Source of the DNA: Peromyscus leucopus
Lineage: Eukaryota; Chordata; Mammalia; Rodentia; Cricetidae
Reading direction: 5' to 3'
Assembly: GCF_004664715.2 (NCBI RefSeq)
Contig: NC_051082.1
Coordinates: forward strand, 8,624,498-8,688,497
DNA length: 64,000 nt
Positions 1 to 10,413 of this stretch are shown here, in pieces (position 1 is the stretch's first letter; each line of letters starts with the position of its first letter). Under the pieces are notes generated by a model. It worked only from the letters and a program-made list of their open reading frames with translations, was not told where the DNA came from and searched no databases. The translations under genes and the position numbers were made by a program.

Positions 1-39
1 CCTCTGCTCCATCTTAAGAACCCCTGTTAAGAAAAAGCC

Positions 40-270
40 AGTTGTGGGGCGTAGGCTTGTCCCGGTGTCGGGGAGGCATAGACAGGTGGGTCCCCGCGCG
101 CTGGTCACCCAGCCTGGCCCACTCGGCCAGCTCCAGGTGAGTGAGAGATACGGCCTCAAACAACAACAAAGCAAAAACCCCAAGTGGGTGGTGCCAAAGG
201 AATTGGCGGACGTCAACACTGGTCTCTACGTGAGTGTGTAGACGTGTACACGTGTACCCCCCTCCCCCAA
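40..270 (+). mobile_element. SINE, B4/RSINE type
   Basis: Diverged SINE body with the GAGGCAtAGaCAGGTGG block, a CCAGCCTGGCC block, GTGAGAGATacgGCCTCAAAC and an A-rich CAACAACAA segment. It ends in a short CA/TG-rich tail near 235-265. The order matches rodent tRNA/B1 composite SINEs. Confidence 0.6.
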
Positions 271-430
271 ATTGCAGCAATTCACGATGTGAGCCCAGGA
301 ATACCTTCCTGCCCAGCACACATGCTTCCTTCTCCTCTGTGGCTGTGTTCTAACAGCGCTCCGTACCGGTCTCCTGTTCTGAAGCCTTCACTTGTCTCCC
401 ATAATCCTCTGGTCCTGAGCACTGCCGTCT

Positions 431-498
431 CTGTAGGGTGGGAGCACCTGTAGGGTGGGAGCATCTGTAGGGTGTGAACATCTCTAGGCTGGGCTCAC
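431..498. repeat. Short tandem repeat, 17-bp unit, 4 copies
   Basis: Four head-to-tail copies starting at 431, 448, 465 and 482. The unit is CTGTAGGGTGGGAGCAC; the first two copies are nearly identical and the fourth is more diverged. Confidence 0.85.
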
Positions 499-690
499 GG
501 GAGTGACATCCCGGGAGGAGGTGTTCACGCTGACGGATGTTGCTTTACGGCTTTGGCAAGTTCCCTCCGGATTGGTGCTTTCTTAGCTCTCCGAGGGACA
601 GTCTCATCAGCTTCTTGTGCATGTTTTTGATCCAGCTGTGCTGGAACAGCTCTGGTTTATACTGCACCCTCACAGCCCCTCCCCCCCAAT

Positions 691-733
691 GCATACACAC
701 ACACACACACATGCACATGCACACGCACCCACA
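691..733. repeat. (CA)n microsatellite, imperfect
   Basis: CA dinucleotides interrupted by ATGCA and CGCAC steps. Confidence 0.85.
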
Positions 734-841
734 GCCGAGGCGTGTTTCCTGACACAGGACCCAGCCTGGCAGGCATGGCGGGGAGACAGATATTTTAGAT
801 TCATCGCTATTGTATCTGTAGTGTCTCCACTTGTAGATGTG

Positions 842-912
842 TGGTGCTGGCGACTGGACCCAGAGTCCTGACCCTGCTAGGCAAGTGCTCTACCACGGAG
901 TTGCATCCTAAC
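842..912 (-). mobile_element. ID-type SINE fragment
   Basis: Reverse complement of the tRNA-derived ID body: GGTGCTGGCGACTGGACCC then GCTAGGCAAGTGCTCTACCA, the inverse of TGGTAGAGCACTTGCCTAGC. Confidence 0.7.
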
Positions 913-1018
913 TGTATGCCCTGCCCTCTATCAGATGCTGGCCATGGTCTGCCACTCCTGCATGTCACTTAGGGGTGGTGAGCTGTGGCCTGAAAAGATA
1001 ACAATCTGTGCGTTGAAA

Positions 1019-1250
1019 GGATGGCTGAGGGGCCAGGAGTACTTTCTGCTCTTTCAGAGGATCTTGGTTTGAGTTCGAGCACCCACATGGCAACTCATAA
1101 CTGCCTGTAACTCCAGCTCCAGGGGATCGATGTCCTCTTCTGGCCTCTTCGGGTTCCTTCAGATATGAAGCATAAACTCATACACATATATGTATATGTA
1201 GACAGACATGTGCATGCATATCTTTGCATACACACACACAATACATATTT
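1019..1250 (+). mobile_element. SINE B2/B3, diverged
   Basis: Contains GAGTTCGAGCACCCACATGG, CAACTCATAACTGCCTGTAA and TCCTCTTCTGGCCTC in the B2 order, followed by a CA/TA-rich tail. Confidence 0.75.
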
Positions 1251-1254
1251 TATA

Positions 1255-1370
1255 CCTTTAGTCCCAGCATTTGAGAGGATGAGGCAGGTGGATCTCTGAG
1301 TTTGAGGCCAGCCTAGTCTACATAGCAAGTTCAGGGTACTCAGGGCCACATATGAGATCCTGTCTCAAAA
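1255..1370 (+). mobile_element. SINE B1, 5' truncated
   Basis: B1 body with CCCAGCATTTGAGAGGATGA, GAGGCAGGTGGATCTCTGAG, GGCCAGCCTAGTCTACATAG and TCCTGTCTCAAAAA. It lies directly before a second B1. Confidence 0.85.
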
Positions 1371-1377
1371 AATTAAA

Positions 1378-1540
1378 CTAGCTGGGCAGTGGTGGCACAC
1401 GTCTTTAATCCCAGCACTCGGGAGACAGAGGCAGGCAGATCTCTGAGTTTGAGGCCAGCCTGGTCTACAAATCCAGTTCCAGGACAGCCAGAACTACACA
1501 GAGAAACCCTGTCTCAGAGGAAAAAATAAACCAAACCAAA
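1378..1540 (+). mobile_element. SINE B1
   Basis: Near full-length B1, from GCTGGGCAGTGGTGGCACAC to GAAACCCTGTCTC, with the internal pol III box B region and an A-rich tail of CAAAC units up to about 1580. Confidence 0.9.
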
Positions 1541-1594
1541 TCAAACCAAAACAAAAAAGCCTTCAAACTAAACCAACTAAACAACAAAATTAAT

Positions 1595-1786
1595 ATTTTT
1601 TTTTAAAAAAAATATTTAATGTGCATTGGTGTTTTGCCAGCACGCATGTCTGTATGAAGGTATTGGATCCCCTGGAACTAGAGTCACAGACAGTTGTGAG
1701 CTGCCATGTGGGTGCTGGGAATTGAACCCGGGTCCTTTGGAAGAGCAGCCAGTGCTCTTAACCTCTGAGCCATCTCTCCAGCCCCC
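1595..1786 (-). mobile_element. SINE B2 with target-site duplication
   Basis: Reverse-oriented B2 (tail at left, GAGCCATCTCTCCAGCCC head at right). A direct repeat CAAAATTAAT flanks it at 1585-1594 and 1786-1795, so the insertion boundaries are well defined. Confidence 0.93.
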
Positions 1787-1795
1787 AAAATTAAT

Positions 1796-2382
1796 CTTAA
1801 AAAAAGAAAAACACCACCAGTCTAGTTCATGCTGCTGGCTCCATCTCAGGTACTTCTGAAGTTCCCATGGTAACAGCGTGCTACGTCCTGCTTCTGAGTT
1901 GCCTTCTGGACAGCATGGGGCGTGAGCTATTCTGCCCAGCTCTTGCGGCATGTGGGGCCAAGGCAGCTGCCACTCAGACCTCCCGGGGGGGGGGGACGAT
2001 GGCGACCGGCTCTGAGTTTCCTCAGTACTGCCTCCCTTCTGTGATATCCACAGGTAGCTATGCTACCACATCTCATTGTTTGCCTTTCATTGCCCCTCCT
2101 CCACAGGCTTGTGTACCTACCTCTGTTTGCCGTGTGCTCCCAGGGTGAAGGTTAATATCTGGCACCCAGGAAGAGTTTAAGAAATAATTTGAATACTCCC
2201 CTTCCCCATGCCTGGCCCATGAAAATCCAGCAGTGGCTTGAAGCATGTCTCTCTCCAGGGACTGAGGACGTCTAAGGATTTGACTTCTGCATGGACTGTG
2301 TTCTCACTTTCCTTTCAAGCCCTAAAATGTATATTCTAGATTTATTTATTTGTGTGTATGTGTATGTATGGTATATGCACAT

Positions 2383-2384
<2 letters not shown>
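1796..2384. other. Unique intronic stretch
   Basis: No repeat or gene recognised, apart from a run of ten G near 1985-1995. Confidence 0.5.

Positions 2385-2454
<70 letters not shown>
2385..2454. repeat. Compound (GT)n(GA)n microsatellite
   Basis: Uninterrupted GT from 2385 to 2426, then GA from 2427 to 2454, followed by more TG-rich sequence to about 2477. Confidence 0.97.
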
Positions 2455-2457
<3 letters not shown>

Positions 2458-2745
2458 TGTATGTATGTGTGTGTATACACCTGTGTGGTGCACAGAGCTC
2501 AGAAGGACATGCCCAGTGTATTCCCCCATCATTCTCTACCGGTTTCTCTGGGACAAGGTCTTTCTGAACCTGGGACTCATGCTTCTCCACTAGGAGGCAG
2601 CAAGTCCCAGCAATCCTCCTGTCTCTGCCCTCCCCAGGGCTGGGGTTCCAGGCATGTGCCAGACGCCTGGGAGCTGGGATCTGAAGTCCAGTCAGCACTC
2701 TCCCGAGCCCATCTCTGCAGACCCGAAAAACTGGATGAGCCAGTA
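2455..2745 (-). mobile_element. SINE, B4/B3 composite
   Basis: The TG-rich tail is followed by blocks typical of reversed rodent composite SINEs: AAGTCCCAGCAATCCTCCTG, TCTCTGCCCTCCCCAGGGCT, GGGGTTCCAGGCATGTGCC. Confidence 0.65.
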
Positions 2746-3884
2746 ATCCACCAGCACCCCAGATGAAGTCTGGGTGTCCCATCTCACACTGGCTGCTCTG
2801 CCCAGAGCTCCCGGCCCCTCCCCATTCATATCCTCAGACCCAAAGCCTGGCTTTCCCAGAGGCTCCTCCTGGAACGCACAAACTGAGCTGACCCCTGACT
2901 CTTGACCCCTAAGGACTGTACCATAGAGTTCCTCTCGACCTCTCCTCCCTCTTCTCACCCTCGTGTTGTCCTGGTGAATTGTACCCCAGCCACAGTGGAC
3001 TCCTTGATTTCTTCCCCTTAGCAAGGCTGGCTCGATTCTGTCTCAAGGCTCCTGCCCCGCAGTGAATGAATGGACACATCTGTCAGCATGCCCCATGGCG
3101 ACTGTTTTCTGGTCTGCTACCCTCACTGGAGCAGGACCCTCCTGTAGGCACACCTTTCAGCCCCCCACTTGGTCCTCAACCTCCTGACCAGGTTGAATTA
3201 AAACTGCAAGCGTGGGCCGCGCGTGGTGCCTGCCGTAGTTCTCCACCAGGGGGCAGCAGCGAGCCAGCCACCGCGGTTCCTTTCCTGTTTTCAACGCTCT
3301 CCTGCCTTCAAAAATTGTAATTAGTTTCTTGAAGCTTCTATGTCTCCCCCGCCGGACTCTTCCCCTCCCAGTGACTGCAAAGCCCCAGAGGGAGCAGTCT
3401 GGATCCTCTGCTCTCTTCTCCCGCTGTGTGTGTGGGGATCAGCCCCGGGCCTGAAACTGAAGGAGGATCACTCTTTGAACACGCAAGGGGTCCTCAAGCC
3501 AGGGGGCCGCTTAACCCGGTAGATCTGGGGTGGCCCGAAGCCCTAACATTCCAGAACTCGCCGGATAGCGCTAGCTGCTGCCACATGCCCCATGCTCTTT
3601 GCACTGCGGAGATGTGTGCTGAGCGGTCGGGAAGAGGGTGGTGGTTAGGTTTGGGGTGGGGCGAGGACTGAGCAGGAGCCGTTAGGGCAGCAGCCGGGAT
3701 GCACAGTGCATGGTGTGGCCGGATGGCGGTTGTGTGTAGTAGGAAAAGCGGAGCAGGCCGTGGGGGTGGGGGGGAGGGGGCGGCAGGACCTTTGAAATGG
3801 GTGGTGGCTGTCATGTGGACAGGGGGACAAGGTGTGCCACCGGCCACCTCGCTCTCTCCCTTTCTAACCTCTTATTCCTTTAGG

Positions 3885-3887
<3 letters not shown>
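2746..3887. other. Unique intronic stretch with a CTCF-like site
   Basis: No coding signal or SINE recognised. It includes the CTCF-like motif at 3243-3260 and a G-rich patch at 3760-3785. Confidence 0.5.
3243..3260 (+). promoter_or_regulatory. CTCF-like binding motif
   Basis: CCACCAGGGGGCAGCAGC fits the established CTCF core CCASYAGRKGGCRS at every position. It lies in unique sequence rather than a recognisable SINE. Occupancy is an inference. Confidence 0.6.

Positions 3888-3944
<57 letters not shown>
3888..3944. repeat. Compound (ATT)n(GTT)n triplet repeat
   Basis: ATT units run to about 3915 and switch to GTT units ending at 3944, abutting a reversed B4; this is probably its expanded tail. 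Confidence 0.95.
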
Positions 3945-4062
3945 AATAGGGTCTTAAGTAGCCCAGGCTGTCCTCAAACTTACTATTGTAGCTCAGGCTG
4001 ATCCTCCTGTCTCCATGTCCCAGGTGCTGAGGTTGCCGACATATATCCACGCCTGGCTTAGC
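3945..4062 (-). mobile_element. SINE B4
   Basis: Reverse B4/B1-like body: AGGGTCTTAAGTAGCCCAGG, CTGATCCTCCTGTCTCC, GTGCTGAGGTTG and the CACGCCTGGCT end. Confidence 0.75.
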
Positions 4063-4370
4063 CTGCTTGCTTTCTTTTGTCTGTCCGTCCATCCGTCTGT
4101 GTGTGTGTGTCTGTCTATGTGTATGTGTTTCTTTCTTGCGCCCCTGGGGACCGAACTCAGGCCTTGAGTAGGCTGGACTAGAGCTGTAGGTATAGCAGGA
4201 GCTCCACACGGGCTCTCGGTCTCAGTCCTTCATCCTTTCCTGGGAGTGATGTGAAATGATGCAGGCAGAGCACGGGGCCTGCTCTGAGCTAGGCACAGGA
4301 TGCTCTAGTGAGCCCCTATGGTCCGTGTAGTTTTATCACCATCACGTCGTCACACCCACTCCTGTGCTAA

Positions 4371-4742
4371 CATCACCATCACTGCCACCACCACCACCAT
4401 CATCATCACCATCATCACCCACCACCACCACCACCATTATCACCAGCATCACCACCATCACCACCAAAACCACCACCATCATCACCATCACCATCATCAC
4501 CACCATCATCACCATCACCATCATCACCACCATCATCACCATCATCATCACCAGCATCACCAGCATCACCCACCACCACCACCACCACCACCACCACCAC
4601 CATCATCACCAGCATCACCACCATCACCACCAAAACCACCACCACCATCATCACCATCACCACCACCATTATCATCACCATCATCATCACCACCATCATC
4701 ATCATCACCATCATCATCATCACCCCACCACCACCACCATAT
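4371..4742. repeat. CAC/CAT triplet array (about 370 bp)
   Basis: Almost pure mix of CAC and CAT (with some CAG and AAC) triplets. A marker segment containing CCACCAAAAC recurs at 4461 and 4627, showing an internal duplication with a 166-bp offset. The poly-His, poly-Thr and poly-Pro open frames here are composition artefacts. Confidence 0.97.
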
Positions 4743-4833
4743 CTGCCCTTCCTCTGCCTTCCACTGACTTCTCTTCACTTCCCACACTTGTTTCTTTTTT
4801 CTCCGCAACCCCCCCCCCCCATTGTCCATTCCT

Positions 4834-4990
4834 CTGACTGTAACAAAATACCTTATGCTGGTGGTTTATAGTGAACAGAAATATGTCACCTGGAGCCCTA
4901 GAGACTGGGACATTCACCGTCAGCGCTTTGTGGAGAGGGCCAGCTCCTCACAGATGACACCTTCTGTGTGCCACCCGACCGAAGGGCCAG
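4834..4990 (-). mobile_element. MLT1-type MaLR LTR fragment
   Basis: Old, diverged. CTGTAACAAAATACC, then GGTTTATAGTGAACAGAAA, GGAGAGGGCCAGCTCCTC and CACCTTCTGTGTGCC follow the order of the reverse complement of the ancestral mammalian MLT1 LTR. Confidence 0.55.
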
Positions 4991-6137
4991 GCAGCCCCCA
5001 AGGCCTCCTTTCCCGGGATACGGAGGGCTTGTTCACTGCCTGCCTTTCCCTTCCTCCCTACGCGGGCTGAGAGCTCACTCTGAGCCTGTCTGACCTCCGG
5101 GGCTGGCGGCTTTTCTCAGGGACCCAGGCTTGAGCTGAGACTTAATATAAGTGACTCTTCTGGCAGTTAGGGGGACAGGGCTTCTGTGGTGGGAGAGAGG
5201 GTGGGGAACCCCAGGCATGCTAAAGATTGGTCGGGGTTACTGGGGGTGAGTGGTTGGTGCCCACGGGACAGAGGCCACCGCAAAGGGCTCACTCTGAATG
5301 GTTGCCAGTCACGTGACTTCAGACAGCTGTGGTAGCTGTTGCATAGAGCAGTGGTCCAGAGTAAGGTGAGACACTGGACATCCTTCATGAGGCCAGGGGT
5401 CCACGCGGGGAGAGGGTCGTTGGAGCAGGGTGCTGGTCCCCAGGTCTTTGCTGGTCTGCTTGGTCCCTGGGCCCCTCCTGAGTATCGGGTGGGGAGAGAG
5501 CTGGCAGCCGGGAGCAGGAAGCAGCGAGGCCCTGAAATAGACCAGCCTCAGATGCTCCGTGGCTTCTCACCAGTTGGGCTTTGAATGGGACCCCCGAAGC
5601 CGCCTGCAGTGCCACCAACTCCCTTTGAGGAGAACAAAGTGGGTCTTGATTGCTCTATTGTGCGGCTTGCTTCTGACTTGGGGGAAGCTGGGGGAAGAAC
5701 AGCTCCCTTCCCAGAGATGCTCACAGGGACCGGCATGTGCCAGCGTGATGCTATGTCCCTCTTCCCACGGCCCGCTCTCGGGGGTCCCTCCCATGCATGT
5801 AGCACCCCTCAGGATACATGCGCATGGAGACAGACGCCTGCCCCAGGTGCACTCTGTTCCCGTGGCTCATCCACTCACCCTGTAACGACCCACAGGACTT
5901 CTTCTGCTTCATCAGTGCTGGGGACCAGGGTCCCAATGATAGGGAGCCTTTGTCCCGGGGGACCCGTGTTCCTAAACTGTCCAGTAATGCAGCCTCTAGG
6001 CTCCTCCATCAAGAGAAGTTTCAGTTAGAGACTGTTTCTTCATCTCCATTGACCCATTGCCACAGTGGCCAGTGAGTACCTTTTTGGCCCTGTATACTTC
6101 CAGAACTTTCCTTGCACTAAGAGAAAGTCAGCATGCA

Positions 6138-6140
<3 letters not shown>
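4991..6140. other. Unique intronic stretch
   Basis: GC-moderate sequence with no recognised repeat or exon. Confidence 0.5.

Positions 6141-6184
<44 letters not shown>
6141..6184. repeat. (GT)22 microsatellite
   Basis: 44 bp of uninterrupted GT, the tail region of the adjacent reversed SINE. Confidence 0.97.
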
Positions 6185-6187
<3 letters not shown>

Positions 6188-6189
6188 CA

Positions 6190-6385
6190 TGTGTATGCAT
6201 GTGTATGTACACATATATGTGGAAGCAGAAGACAGCCTCAAACGTCATGCCTCACACGCCCATCTGCCTTATTTTGAGACAGGTTCTCTAATTGGACTAT
6301 GGTGTGCCAACTTGACTGGGCTAGTTGGCCAGGGAGCCACGGGGACCCACCTGTTCCTGCCTCCCAGTGCTGGTATTACACATGT
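6190..6385 (-). mobile_element. SINE, B4 composite
   Basis: TG-rich tail, TTTTGAGACAGGTTCTCTAA, GGGACCCACCTGTTCCTGCC and CCCAGTGCTGGTATTACAC, in the order of reversed B4-class SINEs. Confidence 0.7.
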
Positions 6386-6394
6386 GGACTTAGA

Positions 6395-6588
6395 AATACT
6401 TATTTAGTTTTCATGTGTATGGGTATTTTGTCTGCATAGGTCTGTGTACATTGTGCATGCAGTACCTGTGGAGACCAGAGGAGGGCGTCAGATCCTGGAA
6501 CTGGAGTTACAGACAGTTGTGCTAGGAATCAAACCCTGGTCCCCTGGAAGAGCAGCCAGTGCTCAACCCCTGAGCAGGCCTCCAGCTT
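6395..6588 (-). mobile_element. SINE B2
   Basis: Reverse B2: GAGGGCGTCAGATCCTGGAA, CTGGAGTTACAGACAGTTGT, CCCCTGGAAGAGCAGCCAGT and CTGAGCAGGCCTCCAG. A short deletion has removed part of the GAGCTGCCATGTGGG block. Confidence 0.88.
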
Positions 6589-6603
6589 CATGTGAGGACT
6601 TTT

Positions 6604-6788
6604 TTTTAATATTTTTTAAATTTTTTATTTATTTTATACTTTTTGGTTTTTTGAGACAGGGTTTCTCTGTGTACCCCTGGCTGTCCTGGAACTCACTGTG
6701 TAGACCAAGCTGGCCATGAACTCACAGGGATCCACCTGCCTCTGCCTCCTGAGTTCTGGGATTAAAGGCGTGCGCCAATATGCCTGGC
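6604..6788 (-). mobile_element. SINE B1 with target-site duplication
   Basis: Reverse B1 with GAGACAGGGTTTCTCTGTGT through GGGATTAAAGGCGTGCGCC. Flanked by ATGTGAGGACTTTT (6590-6603) and ATGTGAAGACTTTT (6789-6802), a 14-bp target duplication with one mismatch. Confidence 0.93.
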
Positions 6789-6802
6789 ATGTGAAGACTT
6801 TT

Positions 6803-7158
6803 AAAGTCCTTGGGTTTCCAAGGCAAGCACATTCCCAACTGTGGCATCTCCTTAGCTCCATTCTAGATGGTTCTGTTGGCCAGATGTTTGGGAGAAACCA
6901 CAAATAATATCAGATGGAGACGAATTTTCTGAGGAATTTTCTCATATGGCCTGAACTGATGGTGACCAGGAGCCTCCAATGAGCATTCCTTGCCTCTGAG
7001 TCCCATGCAGAACATCTGGCCTGAGGTCACCACTGTGAGGAACTTTCGTAAGGTGTTGAGAAGGGTGGGGAAGGTACATAGGGTCGGCACCTCAGGGTCA
7101 TGCCTTCTATTGTTCCAAGTGCAGGTGGCCCTCTATGCCATGGTGGCCACTGCTTCAA
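6803..7158. other. Unique intronic stretch
   Basis: Nothing recognised. Confidence 0.45.
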
Positions 7159-7565
7159 CCTGGCCAACACTGACCTAGAACATCCTTCACCCTGGCCAAC
7201 ACTGACCTAGAACATCCTTCACCCTGGCCAACACTGACCTAGAACATCCTTCACCCTGGCCAACACTGACCTAGAATATCCTTCACCCTGGCCAACGCTG
7301 ACCTAGAATATCCTTCACCCTGGCCCATGCTGACCTAGAATATCCTTCACCCTGGCCAACGCCGACCTAGAACATCCTTCACCCTGGCCAATGCTGACCT
7401 AGAATATCCTTCACCCTGGCCAATGCTGACCTAGAACATCCTTCACCCTGGCCAATGCTGACCTAGAACATCCTTCACCCTGGCCAATGCTGACCTAGAA
7501 CATCCTTCACCCTGGCCAACGCTGACCTAGAACATCCTTCACCTTGGCCAATGCTGACCTAGAAT
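7159..7565. repeat. Minisatellite, 32-bp unit, about 12.7 copies
   Basis: Exact 32-bp period starting at 7159, 7191, 7223 and so on to 7543. The unit begins CCTGGCCAACACTGACC. Variation sits at two places: CACT/CGCT/TGCT after CCAA, and AACAT versus AATAT. Variant types cluster along the array (the first four copies share CACT; copies 8-11 share TGCT), as expected from local duplication. Confidence 0.98.
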
Positions 7566-8479
7566 AGTGCAGAGACAAGGGTTCTAGAAACCCACTCCCA
7601 CCAGGATCCAGGAGTCAGGTTGATCCAGAGCTGGGAGGTTAATCCCCAGGGCATTGGCTGAGGGGAACTCCCGTGACAGTGGTGCTGTCAGGAAGCGGGA
7701 ACTGTGGAAGAAGCTTCTGGAAGGGCAGGACTCCATTCTGTTCTACAGAACCCCCAATCAAAGATGGAAGGAGCGTGCTCTAGGCAAGTCAAGTCCGTCC
7801 TCCTCCATTGCCCGGCTGCTCGCTGTCATCCTCAGCTGTGGAATTGGGGTATAAATGGGGTGGTTAAGGCCAAACATTTAGCTCCCCGAGTGACAAATGG
7901 ATGCTCAGCACACCCCAGGCCCTGGTTATCTTTCTGGAGTTTCAAGTTTGCTTTCCTGTCTCCTGCTTCCTCCCTCATATGAATGGGAACACGGATCGTT
8001 ACCTGTGAAGCTTGGGCCTGCTGGGGGACAGAATATTCCTTCTTAGCCTCTATCTGTAGCTGGGGTTCATAATCAAACTGGTGACTCATTCTGCCCAGGG
8101 CTCCGCCCACCTTCCACATTTGGCTACTCCCACCTCCTTGTAGGTCAGTCATGCGCTGGTCCCGATCTCTTGCGCATCTGTTGCTTTGAAGATGCAGCAA
8201 TCAGAGGCTTCCCTGGAAGTGTCTTGGAACAAGGCACCTGCCACCCACTGCTGGTACCAGTATTTATGTCCCCGACACCTGGGAGATAAAGGTAGAGGAG
8301 CCCAGTGTACAATTGACAATGACCTGGTGCCACATGGTTGGAAGGACAGAGGTTTTTGAGGATCATGAGTTAGCCCTAAGCAGAGGCTTATGTCTTGGAA
8401 TAAGTCTGTGTTCCAGGCTCTTGACTCTGTTCCCTAATGGCTTCAGTCACCCATTACAAGCCCTCTGGGCTTCCTCCTC
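7566..8479. other. Unique intronic stretch
   Basis: No repeat or coding signal recognised. Confidence 0.5.
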
Positions 8480-8625
8480 GAGCTGAGTCTGCCCCAGGAC
8501 CTTCACACAGATTGTTCTTTCAGCTTGGAATATGCTGTCCTGGTCCTCCCCTGGCTGGTTCTCTTTTTTAAATCTCAGGTCAAAGTCTCCTTCTTAGGGA
8601 GCCCTGCCCTCATCTCAGGAGGTTT
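8480..8625 (+). mobile_element. LINE L2 3'-end fragment
   Basis: Blocks CAGGACCTTCACACAG, TGTTCTTTCAGCTTGGAATA, CCTGGCTGGTTCT, CTCAGGTCAAAGTCTCCTTC and AGGGAGCCCTGCCC follow the order of the mammalian L2 3' end. Old and diverged. Confidence 0.6.
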
Positions 8626-8707
8626 CTGCCTTGTTACCCAGTGCTGTTTTTGTTTGATGTGGGTCAAGTCCCAGGCTGGACCATCAACCATAGCACTGGC
8701 CGACTCC

Positions 8708-8858
8708 CAGAGTCCTCACAACACCCACATGAACTCCAGTGGCACTTTGTATTTCCATGTAAAGAAATGAGGCTCAGAGAGGTTCCTTCTTTGCTTGGGG
8801 TCACACAGCAGCTGAGTGCCCAAAGTGGCTTGAACTCAGGTCTGTCTGACTTAAGATT
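8708..8858 (+). mobile_element. MIR SINE
   Basis: Contains GTCCTCACAACACCCACATG, AGAAATGAGGCTCAGAGAGG, GGGGTCACACAGCAGCTGAG and TTGAACTCAGGTCTGTCTGA, the MIR core and 3' region in order. Confidence 0.82.
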
Positions 8859-9202
8859 CTTAGGTAACAGAGATATGGAAACGGCCTTTCCCTTAACCCT
8901 GACTGATCCCCGTGTCTCTCATTTGCTCAGAGTGAGAACCGGCCCTTTGCAGGTTCAGGGGTAGAATAGCTTAGTCCAAGAGAGAAAAGGAAGCAATTAG
9001 AAGGCTGCGTGCCAGTTCCAGAGGACAGGGCCGGCAAGGCCACCAGCCCTGGTACCACCCGCAGGTGGGGGGACAGACCCAGCTTCCAGGTCATAGGGAG
9101 GGAAAACCTCTCTGTAGGTGGGCAGGGGAGCACTTCCCTTTACCAGCTTCTGGACATCCTGGCCTTGGTCTGAGAGAGGATGGGGCCTGCCTGGAGGACC
9201 TG

Positions 9203-9290
9203 ATGAGCTGGGGGCGTGGCTCAGTGACAGAACACTCTCGGGGCATGCACAAGAAAGACCCTGGGTTCTGTTCCCAGCTCTGCGAAGATA
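9203..9290 (+). mobile_element. ID-like SINE
   Basis: GGGGGCGTGGCTCAGTGACA, then a CCTGGGTTCTGTTCCCAGCT block; a tRNA-derived head with recognisable A and B boxes. Confidence 0.7.
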
Positions 9291-9587
9291 AGTAAGTTGA
9301 GCAATAAATCGCAGCAAACGTGTGTGGCAGGGAGCAGGGAGAAAATGGCATTGCTTTGGAATGCAATATTTCTGCAGTCACCTAGGGGTGGATGTAGCTG
9401 GCTTCAGCTCCTCACTGCTGAAGTCCTGCCTCAGGTGGCCGTGAACTTTATTCCATTGTTGTCCAGATAACCAGTTTACAGTCAGGTACATAGAAATGCC
9501 CAGGCTATTTGGGGAAGGAAAAATTAAACAATTCCAATATGGTATGGAACCAAATTTGTATCCTCATTTGCATATCATTTACATGTA

Positions 9588-9775
9588 ATGATTTATTCAT
9601 TTTTATTTCACGTGCTTTGGTATTTTGCCTGCATGTGTGTCTGAATAAAGGTGTCAGATTCCCTGAAGCTGGAGCTACAAACTGTTGTGAGCTCCTTGTG
9701 GGTGCTGGAAATTGAACCCAGGTCCTCTGGAAGAGCAGGCGGTATTCTTAACCACTGAACTCTCTCTCCAGGCCC
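9588..9775 (-). mobile_element. SINE B2
   Basis: Reverse B2: GGTGTCAGATTCCCTGAAGC, GGTGCTGGAAATTGAACCCA and CTCTCTCTCCAGGCCCC. Confidence 0.92.
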
Positions 9776-9777
9776 CA

Positions 9778-9948
9778 AAGATTTATTTATGTATATGGTG
9801 CTCTGTCTGCATGTATGTCTGCACACCAGAAGAGAGCATCAGATCCCGTTATAGATGGCTGTAGCCACCATGTGGGTGCTGGGGATTGAACCCAGGTCCT
9901 CTGGAAGAGCAGCCAGTGCTCTTACCCCCTGAGCCATCTCCCCAGCTC
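9778..9948 (-). mobile_element. SINE B2, adjacent copy
   Basis: Second reverse B2 immediately after the first: CCAGAAGAGAGCATCAGATC, GGTGCTGGGGATTGAACCCA and GAGCCATCTCCCCAGC. The two are in tandem with only an A-rich joint between them. Confidence 0.92.
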
Positions 9949-10407
9949 ATTAACATTTAAAACATGGCCACTAAGGTAAAAGTCAGAAGGAGGACATGGC
10001 TAGTTAGGTGCTGTTCTGGGATCAGGGAAGTTATTATTTCCCTCCTGCTCATCTTCATTTTCTCTCTTCCTGGGCAACACCCAAGAGGCTGTGCGGCTTC
10101 CACAGAGGTTTGAAGGGAAGGAACCCCCCTCCTTTTGGTTTGTGGATGTGCTCTCTGCCTCCCGTGATATGTTTCTCCCAGCATAATATGTTGCTCCAGT
10201 GTTCCACTCCCGGAGCAAACCCCCTGTTTGTACCCCTCCCTGACATGCATTCCCCAAAGCAACTTTATCACGCTTGGCAACTCCTGATGATGCCTCAGGA
10301 CGTAGCAGCTTAAATGCTACCACTCCCAGGCAGCCTCCTGGATGGCACCTGCTCCAGCCCTCAAAGAGGCTGTCTTGTATCTGTTTGATACATAGATCTT
10401 CTGCTTT
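9949..10407. other. Unique intronic stretch
   Basis: Nothing recognised. Confidence 0.45.
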
Positions 10408-10413
10408 AGACAG

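Noticed and set aside
4318..4837. Open frames of up to 157 codons, poly-His, poly-Thr and poly-Pro
   Set aside because: Pure products of the CAC/CAT triplet array.
7159..7565. Evenly spaced repeats resembling a CRISPR array
   Set aside because: The 32-bp units are contiguous with no variable spacers, and the genome is a vertebrate; this is a minisatellite.
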